Shown here piece by piece: positions 25,421 through 33,392 of a stretch of DNA of 64,000 nt. The stretch lies in assembly GCF_004341235.1 (NCBI RefSeq), contig NZ_SLUP01000010.1:1-64000 (forward strand), written 5' to 3'. Source of the DNA: Mariniflexile fucanivorans (GTDB lineage: Bacteria > Bacteroidota > Bacteroidia > Flavobacteriales > Flavobacteriaceae). How positions within the stretch are numbered: the first letter of the stretch is position 1; each line of letters begins with the position of its first letter. The notes beneath the pieces are model-generated. The model was not told where the DNA came from. It did not search any database and worked only from the letters and a program-made list of their open reading frames with translations. A program made the translations under genes and the position numbers.

Positions 25421-27025
25421 TTGTTCAAGTCTCTCAACATTCATACAAATAAAATAGCATTATTTTTATGCTTTTTTGTGTTTTGTGTTAGCAGCTATTG
25501 CCAAAACGGAAAGCATGACCAATATATTCGTTTTGTAGATTCAGCAAAAATTTATATAAATGAATTCTCAAAAAAAGCCGAAGCGTTTTTAGATTCTATC
25601 CCAGAACCTATTGAAGATAATATCAAAGGACGTCTTGCCGATTATTATTCAATAAAGGCTTTGTTACATGGTGAATATAGTGAACATGCAGGCATCCATC
25701 AAAGTTATTTACAGGCACTTAAATATGCCGATAAAGAGAATAATTATAAACTGGCAGGTAACGCCTGTTTAGAACTGTTTTCTAACTTATTTTATGCTAG
25801 AAAAGATTCCTTGGCTAACATTTATTTAGACAAAGCTAAGACCTATTTTGAATTAGACAATAATGCTAACGGGCTTTTAGAAGTTGAACAAATGCATGCT
25901 TACGCCTACTTTTCAGATAGACATTTTAATTCTAGTAATAAATTGCTGTTAAAAAACTTAAACACCTATAAAAAGGTAGAAGAAGATGCCTATTTTTATA
26001 TGTTTGCTACCTATATGCTAACTTCCAGCTATATTGAATTAGACAGCTTACCGAAGGCATACAAGTACCTAAATGAATTTGAAAGATTAGAAGCCAACCC
26101 TACTATCGTTAGCTTTAATTATGAGTCGTTTAGCATAGGAATTAACCTGTTGTTTGCCGAATATTATTTAAAACACGAATCAATAGATTCCGTTTCACAC
26201 TATCTATCCCAAGCTGTAAAACAAAGGAATTCTATGAGTAATGATATGAAAAGAAAGTATTTCACCCTTAAAGCAGATACTTTCAAATTATTAGGCGATT
26301 TAAACAAAACGGAAATATACCTAGATTCTATCATCCTTTTAGAAAATAAAGTACACAATAAAAATTTAGAAGCTAGCATCGAAACAAACAATGTATTGCT
26401 AAAAACAGAATCAGATTTGGAAGATGAAAGTAAGAAGAAGTTTTGGAATGGTGTGTTGGCAGCAACTTTATTTTTCGTATTGTTTTTTTCAAGTATTTTC
26501 TATTTTATTTATTACAGAAAAAATAAGTATAAATTGAAAGATTCCTTAAATAAAGTGAAAAATCTATCTTACCTAAAATCAAATAATGAAAAACTAACCG
26601 GAAAGGTATTGGGTTTAGAGGAGTATATCGTTAATTTAAAAAAAGAGGTAAAAAATATTTCTACGATACACGAAGTGCCTGTTCAACGCGAAAAAATAAA
26701 AGACTTATATAAAAACTTACATCATAACTCATCAACACTTGTAGATAAAAGTGAAAATCATTTAGAGTTAATAAATATACTTAATGTTGAGTTTTTTAAT
26801 AGTATAAAATCTAAATACCCACAGTTAAATGACTCTGAGCTAATTATATGTTATTATTTGTATATGGACTTTAAAAATAAGGAAATAGCAGTGTTTTTAA
26901 ACATATCGGTAAGGGCCTTAGAAAGTAAGCGATACAGAATTTCTAAAAAAATTAACTTGAATACGAAAGAAACATCATTGGTTGACCATCTAAAAGATCT
27001 ATTTAAAGATATTTCTTTAGTATAA
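25421..27025 (+). CDS. Membrane-bound TPR regulator with LuxR-type HTH
   Basis: This 534-residue protein starts at TTG with a signal peptide (about 1-27). A periplasmic region of TPR-like helices follows (about 30-330), then one membrane helix (about 341-361), a coiled-coil stretch (about 370-420) and a C-terminal helix-turn-helix (about 455-534) with NDSELIICYYLYMDFKNKEIA and ISVRALESKRYRISKK. This build is typical of Bacteroidota one-component regulators that sense envelope or nutrient cues. The target genes are unknown. The structured-RNA candidate lies directly downstream. Confidence 0.8.
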   Translation: MFKSLNIHTNKIALFLCFFVFCVSSYCQNGKHDQYIRFVDSAKIYINEFSKKAEAFLDSIPEPIEDNIKGRLADYYSIKALLHGEYSEHAGIHQSYLQALKYADKENNYKLAGNACLELFSNLFYARKDSLANIYLDKAKTYFELDNNANGLLEVEQMHAYAYFSDRHFNSSNKLLLKNLNTYKKVEEDAYFYMFATYMLTSSYIELDSLPKAYKYLNEFERLEANPTIVSFNYESFSIGINLLFAEYYLKHESIDSVSHYLSQAVKQRNSMSNDMKRKYFTLKADTFKLLGDLNKTEIYLDSIILLENKVHNKNLEASIETNNVLLKTESDLEDESKKKFWNGVLAATLFFVLFFSSIFYFIYYRKNKYKLKDSLNKVKNLSYLKSNNEKLTGKVLGLEEYIVNLKKEVKNISTIHEVPVQREKIKDLYKNLHHNSSTLVDKSENHLELINILNVEFFNSIKSKYPQLNDSELIICYYLYMDFKNKEIAVFLNISVRALESKRYRISKKINLNTKETSLVDHLKDLFKDISLV

Positions 27026-27183
27026 TCTAATATCAATTAAGTATTGTTTTTGTGCCTAAATCATTAAAAACAATCATTTACGTAGGTGCGTAGTAAATGC
27101 GTAGTATAATTTTAGTACATTTAACATCTATTGACAATATTTGCAATGCTATTAATCGATAACTGTTTTATCAGTGACCCATA

Positions 27184-27191
27184 TACTTTTG
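27184..27191 (+). promoter_or_regulatory. -7 box of the candidate small RNA
   Basis: TACTTTTG matches TAnnTTTG exactly. A start about six bases later would place the first hairpin near the 5' end of the transcript. A convincing -33 box was not found. Confidence 0.35.
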
Positions 27192-27197
27192 TCTTTC

Positions 27198-27332
27198 TAA
27201 GTGGTTGGAATTTGGTTAAAATACAAAGCTTTTCTAGTTATTGTATTTAACCTAAAACAAAAGTTGTTATTGACAAAAAAGTTGTTTTAGGGATTATAAA
27301 AAAAGAGTCTTTGCTAAGGCTCTTTTTTTTTA
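27198..27332 (+). ncRNA. Candidate structured small RNA
   Basis: Three successive hairpins lie between two genes. The first pairs 27214-27226 with 27241-27252 (GGTTAAAATACAA with TTGTATTTAACC). The second pairs CCTAAAACAA (27251-27260) with TTGTTTTAGG (27282-27291). The third is a terminator stem, AAAAGAGTCTT with AAGGCTCTTTT around TGCT, followed by a long T run. The block starts shortly after a -7 box and has no open frame of note. It may be an independent RNA or a leader of the sigma-factor operon. I cannot assign it to a known family. Confidence 0.5.
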
Positions 27333-27416
27333 TTTTTTTTATTAAGAATATGTGACTTCCCAAAAGCATTTGTGTCTAAAACAAAAGATAAACAATTAAA
27401 CTAGCGAAAGCTGCAT

Positions 27417-27989
27417 TTGAAAACTCTAACCAACAGTACCGAACTGCCTGATGAAGATTTGGTAAAAGCCATTGTGAGCACTAACGACACATTGCTTTTC
27501 GAAATCTTGTACGATAGGTATTCCAGGTTGGTTTTTAATAAATGTTATGGTTTTGCCAAAGATGAAGAAGAGGCTAAAGATTTAACCCAAGATGTGTTTT
27601 TAAAACTCTTTGTTAAATTGGCAAGCTTTAAAGGCACTGCAAAATTTTCAACCTGGCTTTATGCGTTTACCTATAACCACTGTGTAAATTATGTTACCAG
27701 AAATACCGCAAAAAAAATTGAGAAACAATCGGTTGATTATGCCGATATAGAAAATATTTCAGATATAGAATGTGAAAGTGATTTTCTAACGATGAAAGTA
27801 GATAAATTACAGGCAGCTCTCGAATTAATTTCACCTGATGAAAAAATGATTTTATTATTAAAATACCAAGATTTCTTGTCTATTAAAGATATTGAAAGTG
27901 TACTAGGTATTGGTGAAAGTGCAGTTAAGATGAGAATTAAGCGTGCTAAAGACAGGCTTATAACCGTGTATAATGAAAACTTTAGCTAA
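27417..27989 (+). CDS. ECF-type RNA polymerase sigma factor
   Basis: The 190-residue protein has sigma region 2 (about 25-90, YDRYSRLVFNKCYGFAKDEEEAKDLTQDVFLKLF) and region 4 (about 130-180, LISPDEKMILLLKYQDFLSIKDIESVLGIGESAVKMRIKRA). It starts at TTG 27417; no better start is visible. The next gene overlaps its stop by one base (TAATG), and a MscS channel follows. No anti-sigma factor with the usual membrane build is encoded nearby, so control may be transcriptional or through the small downstream protein. Confidence 0.88.
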   Translation: MKTLTNSTELPDEDLVKAIVSTNDTLLFEILYDRYSRLVFNKCYGFAKDEEEAKDLTQDVFLKLFVKLASFKGTAKFSTWLYAFTYNHCVNYVTRNTAKKIEKQSVDYADIENISDIECESDFLTMKVDKLQAALELISPDEKMILLLKYQDFLSIKDIESVLGIGESAVKMRIKRAKDRLITVYNENFS

Positions 27990-28162
27990 TGGAAAACCCG
28001 TTTAAGCATATAAACCAGCCACTCAAGGAAGTTCCGCCAGAGCTAAAAGCTAAGGTAATGAACGATATTGCCATGGCTAAGTTGCTTATGGATTTAGCAA
28101 CCTTGTTTTCATACAATATTGGAAACGTAATAAACTCCGTAATAAGCAATAGAAAAAAGTAA
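27989..28162 (+). CDS. 57-residue protein between sigma factor and MscS
   Basis: ATG shares its A with the sigma factor TAA, so translation is coupled. The product starts MENPFKHINQPLKEVPPELK, with a helical middle (VMNDIAMAKLLMDLATLF) and a basic end. It has the look of a small soluble or peripheral helical protein. Its position just behind the sigma gene suggests that it modulates the sigma factor, but no anti-sigma motif is visible. Confidence 0.6.
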   Translation: MENPFKHINQPLKEVPPELKAKVMNDIAMAKLLMDLATLFSYNIGNVINSVISNRKK

Positions 28163-28192
28163 AAAACAACCAACCCTAACAATATAAGTAAA

Positions 28193-29020
28193 ATGGAAAA
28201 AGCAGTAGCATGGAAAGAGATAGCAATGGAATCTTTAACCAAAGTTTGGTTTGAAATTTCAAGCATATTCCCCAATATTATAGGAACCATAGTCGTTTTA
28301 ATAATTGGTTGGCTTTTTGCTAAACTGGCTGTTCGCATTATAAAAAAGGTGCTAATACTTGCCAAGGCCGATAAATTAGATGCTACCATAAACGATATTG
28401 AAATTATTGAAGGTAAAAAGCTAAACTTCAATACTATAAAAACAGTTTCAATTTTTGTTAAGTGGTTAATTTATATCATGCTATTAATTATGGCATCCGA
28501 TATATTAGGTTTAGAAATTATATCTAATCAAATAAGCGACTTTTTAAGTTATTTACCCAAATTATTCGCCGCATTAATTGTATTTATTGCAGGCTTGCTA
28601 TTTGCTAACATAATTAAAAAAGGACTTAAATCTTTATTTGAATCTATGGAACTGTCTGGTTCTAAAATTATTAGCCAAATAGTGTTTTTTATTCTTTTAA
28701 TTTTTATTTCAATTACAGCTTTAAATTTAGCAGGTATAGATACAGAAATTATTACCAATAACGTGACCATGATTCTTGGGTCGCTACTATTGGCTTTTTC
28801 TTTAGCATTTGGTATTGGTGCCAATAAGGTAGTTGGCGATTTATTAAGAACATTTTATGCCAGAAAAACTTATGAAATTGGACAAATAATAGAATTTAAC
28901 AATGTAAAAGGTGAAGTCGTGTCTATTGATGGTATTACCATAACCTTAAAAACAGCCAGCGGAAAATTTATTATTCCCATAAAAGATATTGTAGAGAGTC
29001 AAGTACGTGTACAGGATTAA
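28193..29020 (+). CDS. Small-conductance mechanosensitive channel (MscS family)
   Basis: The 275-residue protein has a conserved N-terminal transmembrane-helix repeat (about 20-160), a pore helix region LGSLLLAFSLAFGIGANKVVGDLLR and the start of the MscS beta domain (YEIGQIIEFNNVKGEVVSIDGITITLKTASGKFIIPI). The large cytoplasmic cage is missing or very short, as in other short MscS-like proteins. It should release ions on membrane tension. It is the last gene of the sigma-factor operon and is closed by a terminator. Confidence 0.85.
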   Translation: MEKAVAWKEIAMESLTKVWFEISSIFPNIIGTIVVLIIGWLFAKLAVRIIKKVLILAKADKLDATINDIEIIEGKKLNFNTIKTVSIFVKWLIYIMLLIMASDILGLEIISNQISDFLSYLPKLFAALIVFIAGLLFANIIKKGLKSLFESMELSGSKIISQIVFFILLIFISITALNLAGIDTEIITNNVTMILGSLLLAFSLAFGIGANKVVGDLLRTFYARKTYEIGQIIEFNNVKGEVVSIDGITITLKTASGKFIIPIKDIVESQVRVQD

Positions 29021-29086
29021 CTTTAAGTTAGGGTTAATTTGGTTGGTTAATTGTCTGTAACCAGAAAAGCTCTCTACATGTTTTAC

Positions 29087-29119
29087 AAACCTTTTCCATT
29101 TAGTTGAAAAGGTTTTTTT
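29087..29119 (+). terminator. Rho-independent terminator after mscS
   Basis: AAACCTTTTC and GAAAAGGTTT form a 10-bp stem with a nine-base loop and a T run. It closes the sigma-factor operon. Confidence 0.8.
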
Positions 29120-29212
29120 ATGATCAATCGATACTAAATTATTGTGGAAGTTAGCCGTATTTAATGAATAAATGATACTTTCGTTTATGCTTTACTATAA
29201 AGTACCAACCAC

Positions 29213-29962
29213 ATGAAACCAACCTTTTTTATTGTTATTTTTTTACTGATAAGTTACACATCCAGAAGTCAAAATACCCAGAACGACTCTGTACCAAGTA
29301 GTAATACCACAACTTTTAAACCCAAAGCCTTAATAATACCAACACTTTTAATTGGTTATGGTGTAGTAGGGTTGGAGAGCCATACATTAAAGCTAGTAAA
29401 TTCTGAAATAAGCGAAGAAGTAAAAGAGCATATTGACGATAAATTTACCATAGACGACATCTCTCAATACACCCCATTTGCCAGTGTGTACGCACTAAAT
29501 GCATTGGGCATAAATGGTAAACATAATTTTAAAGACCGTACCATTATTTTAGGAACCGCCTACCTCATTATGGGTGGTACCGTTAACGTTTTAAAACATA
29601 CGGGTACTGTGGTACGGCCAGATGGTAGTTCCAACAACTCCTTTCCATCGGGTCACACAGCTACGGCTTTTATGGGAGCCGAATTTTTAATGCAGGAGTA
29701 TAAAGATACATCCATTTGGTATGGTATTACAGGCTACGTTATTGCAACAGGAACTGGCTTATTCAGGGTATATAACGATAGACATTGGCTTACCGATGTT
29801 GCCGCTGGTGCCGGTATAGGTATACTAAGTACCAAAATAGCGTACTGGACGCACCCCTTTATTAAAAAACACCTTTTAAAAGACAAAGAAACGCTTAACG
29901 CTATGGTGATGCCTTTTTATAATGGGCATGAAAGTGGTTTAGGGGTGATAGTTTCGTTTTAA
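29213..29962 (+). CDS. PAP2-family phosphatase
   Basis: A 249-residue exported or membrane protein with a signal-like N-terminus (about 1-20). The three PAP2 motifs are complete: Lys128-x6-Arg135-Pro136, PSGH at 145-148, and Arg185-x5-His191-x3-Asp195. It should dephosphorylate a lipid such as undecaprenyl pyrophosphate or phosphatidate at the outer face of the inner membrane or in the periplasm. It is a single gene; TACTTTCG, a near -7 box, lies about 40 bp upstream. Confidence 0.88.
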   Translation: MKPTFFIVIFLLISYTSRSQNTQNDSVPSSNTTTFKPKALIIPTLLIGYGVVGLESHTLKLVNSEISEEVKEHIDDKFTIDDISQYTPFASVYALNALGINGKHNFKDRTIILGTAYLIMGGTVNVLKHTGTVVRPDGSSNNSFPSGHTATAFMGAEFLMQEYKDTSIWYGITGYVIATGTGLFRVYNDRHWLTDVAAGAGIGILSTKIAYWTHPFIKKHLLKDKETLNAMVMPFYNGHESGLGVIVSF

Positions 29963-30194
29963 ATTGAATTATTAAGGAGGAAACTTATTATGAATTTCCA
30001 TAACATTTTAACATTAAGGGGGCTTTTATAATCCTTAAAACACGCTATAAAAAAGTTTACAAATTAATGGTGAAATTAGATAGCTATGTATTTCAATTTA
30101 GCATAACTATTTGCTTATATCATACACATTATATATAGAAATGGGAAATACTAACAAAATTACTGTACCATAAGTAAACTATCAAGCCGTGATA

Positions 30195-30244
30195 CATATT
30201 GACACTATTTGACACAAATTGAGACGATTTGGGACGATTTGAGA
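30195..30244. repeat. Five 10-bp tandem units
   Basis: Five consecutive decamers share the pattern C-n-n-n-TTG-n-n-A, from CATATTGACA to CGATTTGAGA. The period equals one helical turn, so the TTG elements face the same side of the DNA. Confidence 0.65.
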
Positions 30245-30264
30245 CAAACGCTAAAAAAACGGGG

Positions 30265-30308
30265 GTTTTGTTCGAGTTTTGTTCGGGTTTTGTTCGTCCT
30301 TGGTTCGA
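30265..30308. repeat. Four 11-bp tandem units
   Basis: Three near-perfect copies of GTTTTGTTCG plus one variable base, then a diverged fourth copy ending GGTTCGA. It starts 20 bp after the decamer repeats. Confidence 0.7.
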
Positions 30309-30557
30309 CCATATTTTGTTTAGTTGGGGGTTTGGCTGGACAATGGGGGAACGAAATTAAAATGACATTAAAAGAACGTATTATTTTGTAGGTAAACATT
30401 TAGTATATTTGTTTGTATGTAATACATATATAAGTAATTATTTATATTTACGTAGTAGTAAAAAAACACATTCTAGCACACTTATATGATGGATATGTGA
30501 AATAAAAACTGTATTACACCGTAGTTTTGTGTAATTAAAAAAAATGAAAGATTACTT

Positions 30558-31076
30558 ATGAAAAAAATCATCCTCCTTGCTCTTCTAAGTTTTATCCTAT
30601 CAGGGTGCTCTCAAAACTTATTTAATTTTACACTTATATCAACTAAAAGTGTTGAACTTGAAAAGTTAAGTTCATTAAAAAAGGCTTCTGAAAAAGTTAC
30701 AGGTGAAGACAAGTCAAGATGGATAATTATTATTCCAACGAGGATGGTGAAAATTGATCAAGCAATCACCAATACTATAGATGCAATACCCGGATGCCTA
30801 GCATTAATGGATGGGGTTGTTTATTCCAAATTTTGGTTGATTCCTTACATATACGGAGAACAAAAATATGTTGTTGAAGCAACTCCGCTTATCGATCCTT
30901 CTTACTCCCAAGTTGCCGACACATTATCTAAATATAGTCGTGTAATTCTTGATAAAGAAGGAAAGATAGATTTAATTGAACCCATTTCTAAAGCTAAGTA
31001 TTTAGATGAAAAAAAGAAAGTTGTACATAACGCTAATAAAGAAAATAAAAGTTACACACAACAAAGTGGTATATAA
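30558..31076 (+). CDS. Putative lipoprotein, unknown function
   Basis: The 172-residue product has a type II signal peptide with lipobox LSGC (Cys17), so it is anchored in the membrane as a lipoprotein. The mature part has FNFTLISTKSVELEKL at its start and a central block AITNTIDAIPGCLALMDGVVYSKFWLIPYIYGEQKYVVEATP split by hydrophobic turns; I cannot name its family. It stands alone, between the tandem-repeat patch and the RAYT remnant, which suggests an accessory region. Confidence 0.7.
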   Translation: MKKIILLALLSFILSGCSQNLFNFTLISTKSVELEKLSSLKKASEKVTGEDKSRWIIIIPTRMVKIDQAITNTIDAIPGCLALMDGVVYSKFWLIPYIYGEQKYVVEATPLIDPSYSQVADTLSKYSRVILDKEGKIDLIEPISKAKYLDEKKKVVHNANKENKSYTQQSGI

Positions 31077-31180
31077 AAATAGTTGTTTTTCGCCCAACTA
31101 AATGTTTGCTACCTTCTAATTTTCCTTCAAAAAATCCTTGCCCACAAACATGCAACCTTCTTTGTAAATAAACCTTACAA

Positions 31181-31210
31181 CCCCGCTACCGCACGATTGC
31201 ATCGTGTGGT
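31181..31210 (+). repeat. REP-like hairpin, left copy
   Basis: GCTACCGCACGATTGCATCG (31185-31204) and the following TGTGG fold into a 9-bp stem (CCGCACGAT with ATCGTGTGG, one G-T pair) around TGC. The same element lies inverted at 31435-31459. Both flank the transposase remnant. Confidence 0.65.
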
Positions 31211-31265
31211 TAGTACATAAAAAAGAACTATAATTAATATAAAGAAAAAAATATAAAATAAAAGT

Positions 31266-31406
31266 ATGAGTAGAAATTATAAATTCACAATCCAGAGGGG
31301 TTTGCATTTTATCAGTTTTTCTGTAGTAGGTTGGCTCGATGTCTTTACCAGAAACGAATATAAAGATTTGTTTTTGGAGAGTTTGGTGTATTGTAAAAAA
31401 AAATAA
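31266..31406 (+). pseudogene. Remnant of a REP-associated tyrosine transposase (RAYT, Y1_Tnp)
   Basis: The 46-codon frame begins MSRNYKFTIQRGLHFISFSV and continues to WLDVFTRNEYKDLFLESLVY, which is the standard N-terminus of Bacteroidota RAYT proteins. It then hits an A run and TAA. A full RAYT has about 180 residues, with the HUH-type His pair and catalytic Tyr further on; all of that is gone. The fragment sits between two inverted REP-like hairpins, so it is a decayed REP/RAYT unit. Confidence 0.75.
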
Positions 31407-31434
31407 AGGTATATTTTAAATATAATAAACAAAA

Positions 31435-31459
31435 TCGCACAATACAATTATGCGGCAGC
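31435..31459 (-). repeat. REP-like hairpin, right inverted copy
   Basis: Read on the minus strand it is GCTGCCGCATAATTGTATTG followed by TGCGA. It matches the left copy at most positions, and the stem is kept by paired changes (CCGCATAAT with ATTGTGCG). Outside it, GAAGGTAGCA (31461-31470) is the inverse of TGCTACCTTC at 31108-31117, which may mark the outer ends of the element. Confidence 0.6.
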
Positions 31460-31569
31460 GAAGGTAGCAGGGGTATTTGCCAGTTTATTATTTCACTTTG
31501 AAAAACCATCGCACACAAATTGTAACTATACTTACACAAAAAAGTTACCCAAAATTTCAAAAGAACATT

Positions 31570-32451
31570 ATGAAATATAAATTACTAGTAATTTCAACTT
31601 TAATCTTTAGCCTTTTTACAATGGCTCAAAACTTGAATGACGAAATAATAATGGGAGAATGGAAAGCTATTAATGTTGATATTCCAAATTCTGAAGACGT
31701 TCCACAAAAAGAAGCTTTAAAATTAATTGAGGATGCTTTTTTAGACTCAAAATTTAATTTTAAAGGGAATAAAGTTTTTCGGATTAAATACGGAAAGTTA
31801 GGCGATGAAAGAATGAAAGAACTGTTCTTTCTTGATAATCAAAATTGGATAATAAAAAATTCCCAAATTCTAATTGGAACAGAAAGTGATGGATTTTCTG
31901 CAATGCATATTACTTTCCATGAAAACAATGGTAAAATCTATTTCATTTTGCCTATGATTCGATTAGAAATGGAAAAACTGAGTAACGATAAGCCTTCAGA
32001 ACCTAAAGTTGTTGAGTCAAAATCAGGAAAAACAGAAAGTGCTGATTACTCAAAATCAGAAATAATAACTAAAGAAATTGATGAATCTCAAATGGTAGAA
32101 TTTGACCTAGTTGAAAATCCACCATTAGCACCTGAATGTAAATCAAAATGGAACGTTGATAAAAGAAAAGATTGTACAAGTAAATATATCAATATGCACC
32201 TAATTAGGAAATTCAATACTAATTTAGCGCAAGAGGCAAATGTAACAGGTAGGATTAGAATTAATATTGAGTTTGTAATTGATATAAACGGAAAACCAAT
32301 AAACATTACTGCAAATGGGGGACCAAAAATTATGAACGAAAATGCAATTGAAGTTATCGGATTATTACCAAATTTAAAAGCAGGAACAAAAAATGGAAAA
32401 CCAGTAAATGTTTTATATAAAATGCCTCTGGTTTTTCAAATTGCGAATTAA
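31570..32451 (+). CDS. Exported protein with TonB C-terminal-like domain
   Basis: From ATG 31570 the product has 293 residues, with a signal peptide (about 1-19) directly after the start. In-frame codons upstream to 31477 add no signal and run back into the repeat. The middle part (about 25-140) is a lipocalin-like or calycin-like beta region (IIMGEWKAI, FKGNKVFRIKYG) by impression only. The C-terminal 90 residues match the TonB C-terminal fold (VTGRIRINIEFVIDINGKP). No TonB membrane anchor is present, so it is not a normal energy transducer. Confidence 0.7.
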   Translation: MKYKLLVISTLIFSLFTMAQNLNDEIIMGEWKAINVDIPNSEDVPQKEALKLIEDAFLDSKFNFKGNKVFRIKYGKLGDERMKELFFLDNQNWIIKNSQILIGTESDGFSAMHITFHENNGKIYFILPMIRLEMEKLSNDKPSEPKVVESKSGKTESADYSKSEIITKEIDESQMVEFDLVENPPLAPECKSKWNVDKRKDCTSKYINMHLIRKFNTNLAQEANVTGRIRINIEFVIDINGKPINITANGGPKIMNENAIEVIGLLPNLKAGTKNGKPVNVLYKMPLVFQIAN

Positions 32452-32502
32452 AAAAAGAAGTGTTCAAAAATAATTAATAGAAAATAAACCAAAGCATAAA
32501 CC

Positions 32503-33390
32503 TTAAGCAGGCCTAATGTCAACCGATACCTGCATCTTATTTTTACCCGTACTGTAAATCACACCCTTTAAAGGTGGCACATCGTAGTAATCGCGCCCCC
32601 AAGACACGGTAATATGTTGGTTTTTTGGTATTTGGTTGTTGGTAGGGTCAAAATCAATCCACCCAAACGTAGGGATGTAAACCGAAAACCATGCATGCGA
32701 AGCGTCGGTACCCACCAATTTTTCTTTTCCTGGAGGTGGCAATGTTTCAATATACCCACTTACATAGCGTGCAGGCAAGCCTATAGAGCGTACACAAGCA
32801 ATAGCAATTTGAGCAAAATCTTGACACACCCCTTTTTTCTCTTTCATCACCTCGTGTAGTGGCGTTGCAATGGTACTAAAGCCAGAATCGAATTTAAATT
32901 CAGTAAATATACGGGTCATCAAGTCAAAAGCCGCCTCGAAAACAGGTCGTTCCGGTTTAAAAGAAACTTCAGCATAGGCTTTCATTTCGGGGGTAATCTT
33001 AGCAATAAATATAGATTCTAAAATAAACTGCTTCGCATCAATATGTTCGGGTGTGTTCTTCTTTAAAAGCTCTAAAGCATTTTCTAAATTAATAGTTTTA
33101 CCAGTAACAGAGGTTCCAATATCGGGTTGCAACGTATAATCTCTCAATATCCTACTTTTTGCAGTTACTTTAAGCTCTTTATGATATTTTTGTATAGAAA
33201 AACGCGTGATGGTATTGCCAAAAAAGTCGGTGCGTTCGGTTATTTCTGCCGGTTCAGGGCTTATATCTAGTTTATAATCTAACAATGTTTGCCCCAACAT
33301 AGTTTTAGGCTTTAAAGTGGCTATGTTATGGCAAAAGGTAACGCCACTTTCATATTCGTAACTGGTAGTATGTATTACTTGAAACTCCAT
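32503..33390 (-). CDS. Transglutaminase-like cysteine protein
   Basis: This 295-residue cytoplasmic-looking protein has the bacterial transglutaminase-like N-terminal beta domain (1-80) and a transglutaminase core with Cys189 in GVCQDFAQ, His232 in SHAWFSVY and Asp246/Asp248 in GWIDFDPT. It either cleaves or links amide bonds. It is the third gene of a tight operon (2-bp gap) with the ATP-grasp/alpha-E protein and the larger transglutaminase/DUF2126 protein. The three families are known to travel together. Confidence 0.88.
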   Translation of the reverse strand: MEFQVIHTTSYEYESGVTFCHNIATLKPKTMLGQTLLDYKLDISPEPAEITERTDFFGNTITRFSIQKYHKELKVTAKSRILRDYTLQPDIGTSVTGKTINLENALELLKKNTPEHIDAKQFILESIFIAKITPEMKAYAEVSFKPERPVFEAAFDLMTRIFTEFKFDSGFSTIATPLHEVMKEKKGVCQDFAQIAIACVRSIGLPARYVSGYIETLPPPGKEKLVGTDASHAWFSVYIPTFGWIDFDPTNNQIPKNQHITVSWGRDYYDVPPLKGVIYSTGKNKMQVSVDIRPA

Positions 33391-33392
33391 AA

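Larger units (their letters stand above)
29963..30557. other. Long intergenic region with tandem repeats
   Basis: About 595 bp without a gene I can support. Short overlapping frames on both strands at about 30205-30399 lie on top of the tandem repeats and look spurious. A TATATTTG box at 30404-30411 could serve the downstream lipoprotein gene. Confidence 0.45.

Noticed and set aside
30195-30308. CRISPR-like array
   Set aside because: Units are 10-11 bp and contiguous with no spacers, and no cas gene is present.
30205-30399. Two overlapping short frames on opposite strands
   Set aside because: They overlie the 10- and 11-bp tandem repeats, contradict each other, and show no signal, domain or convincing start.
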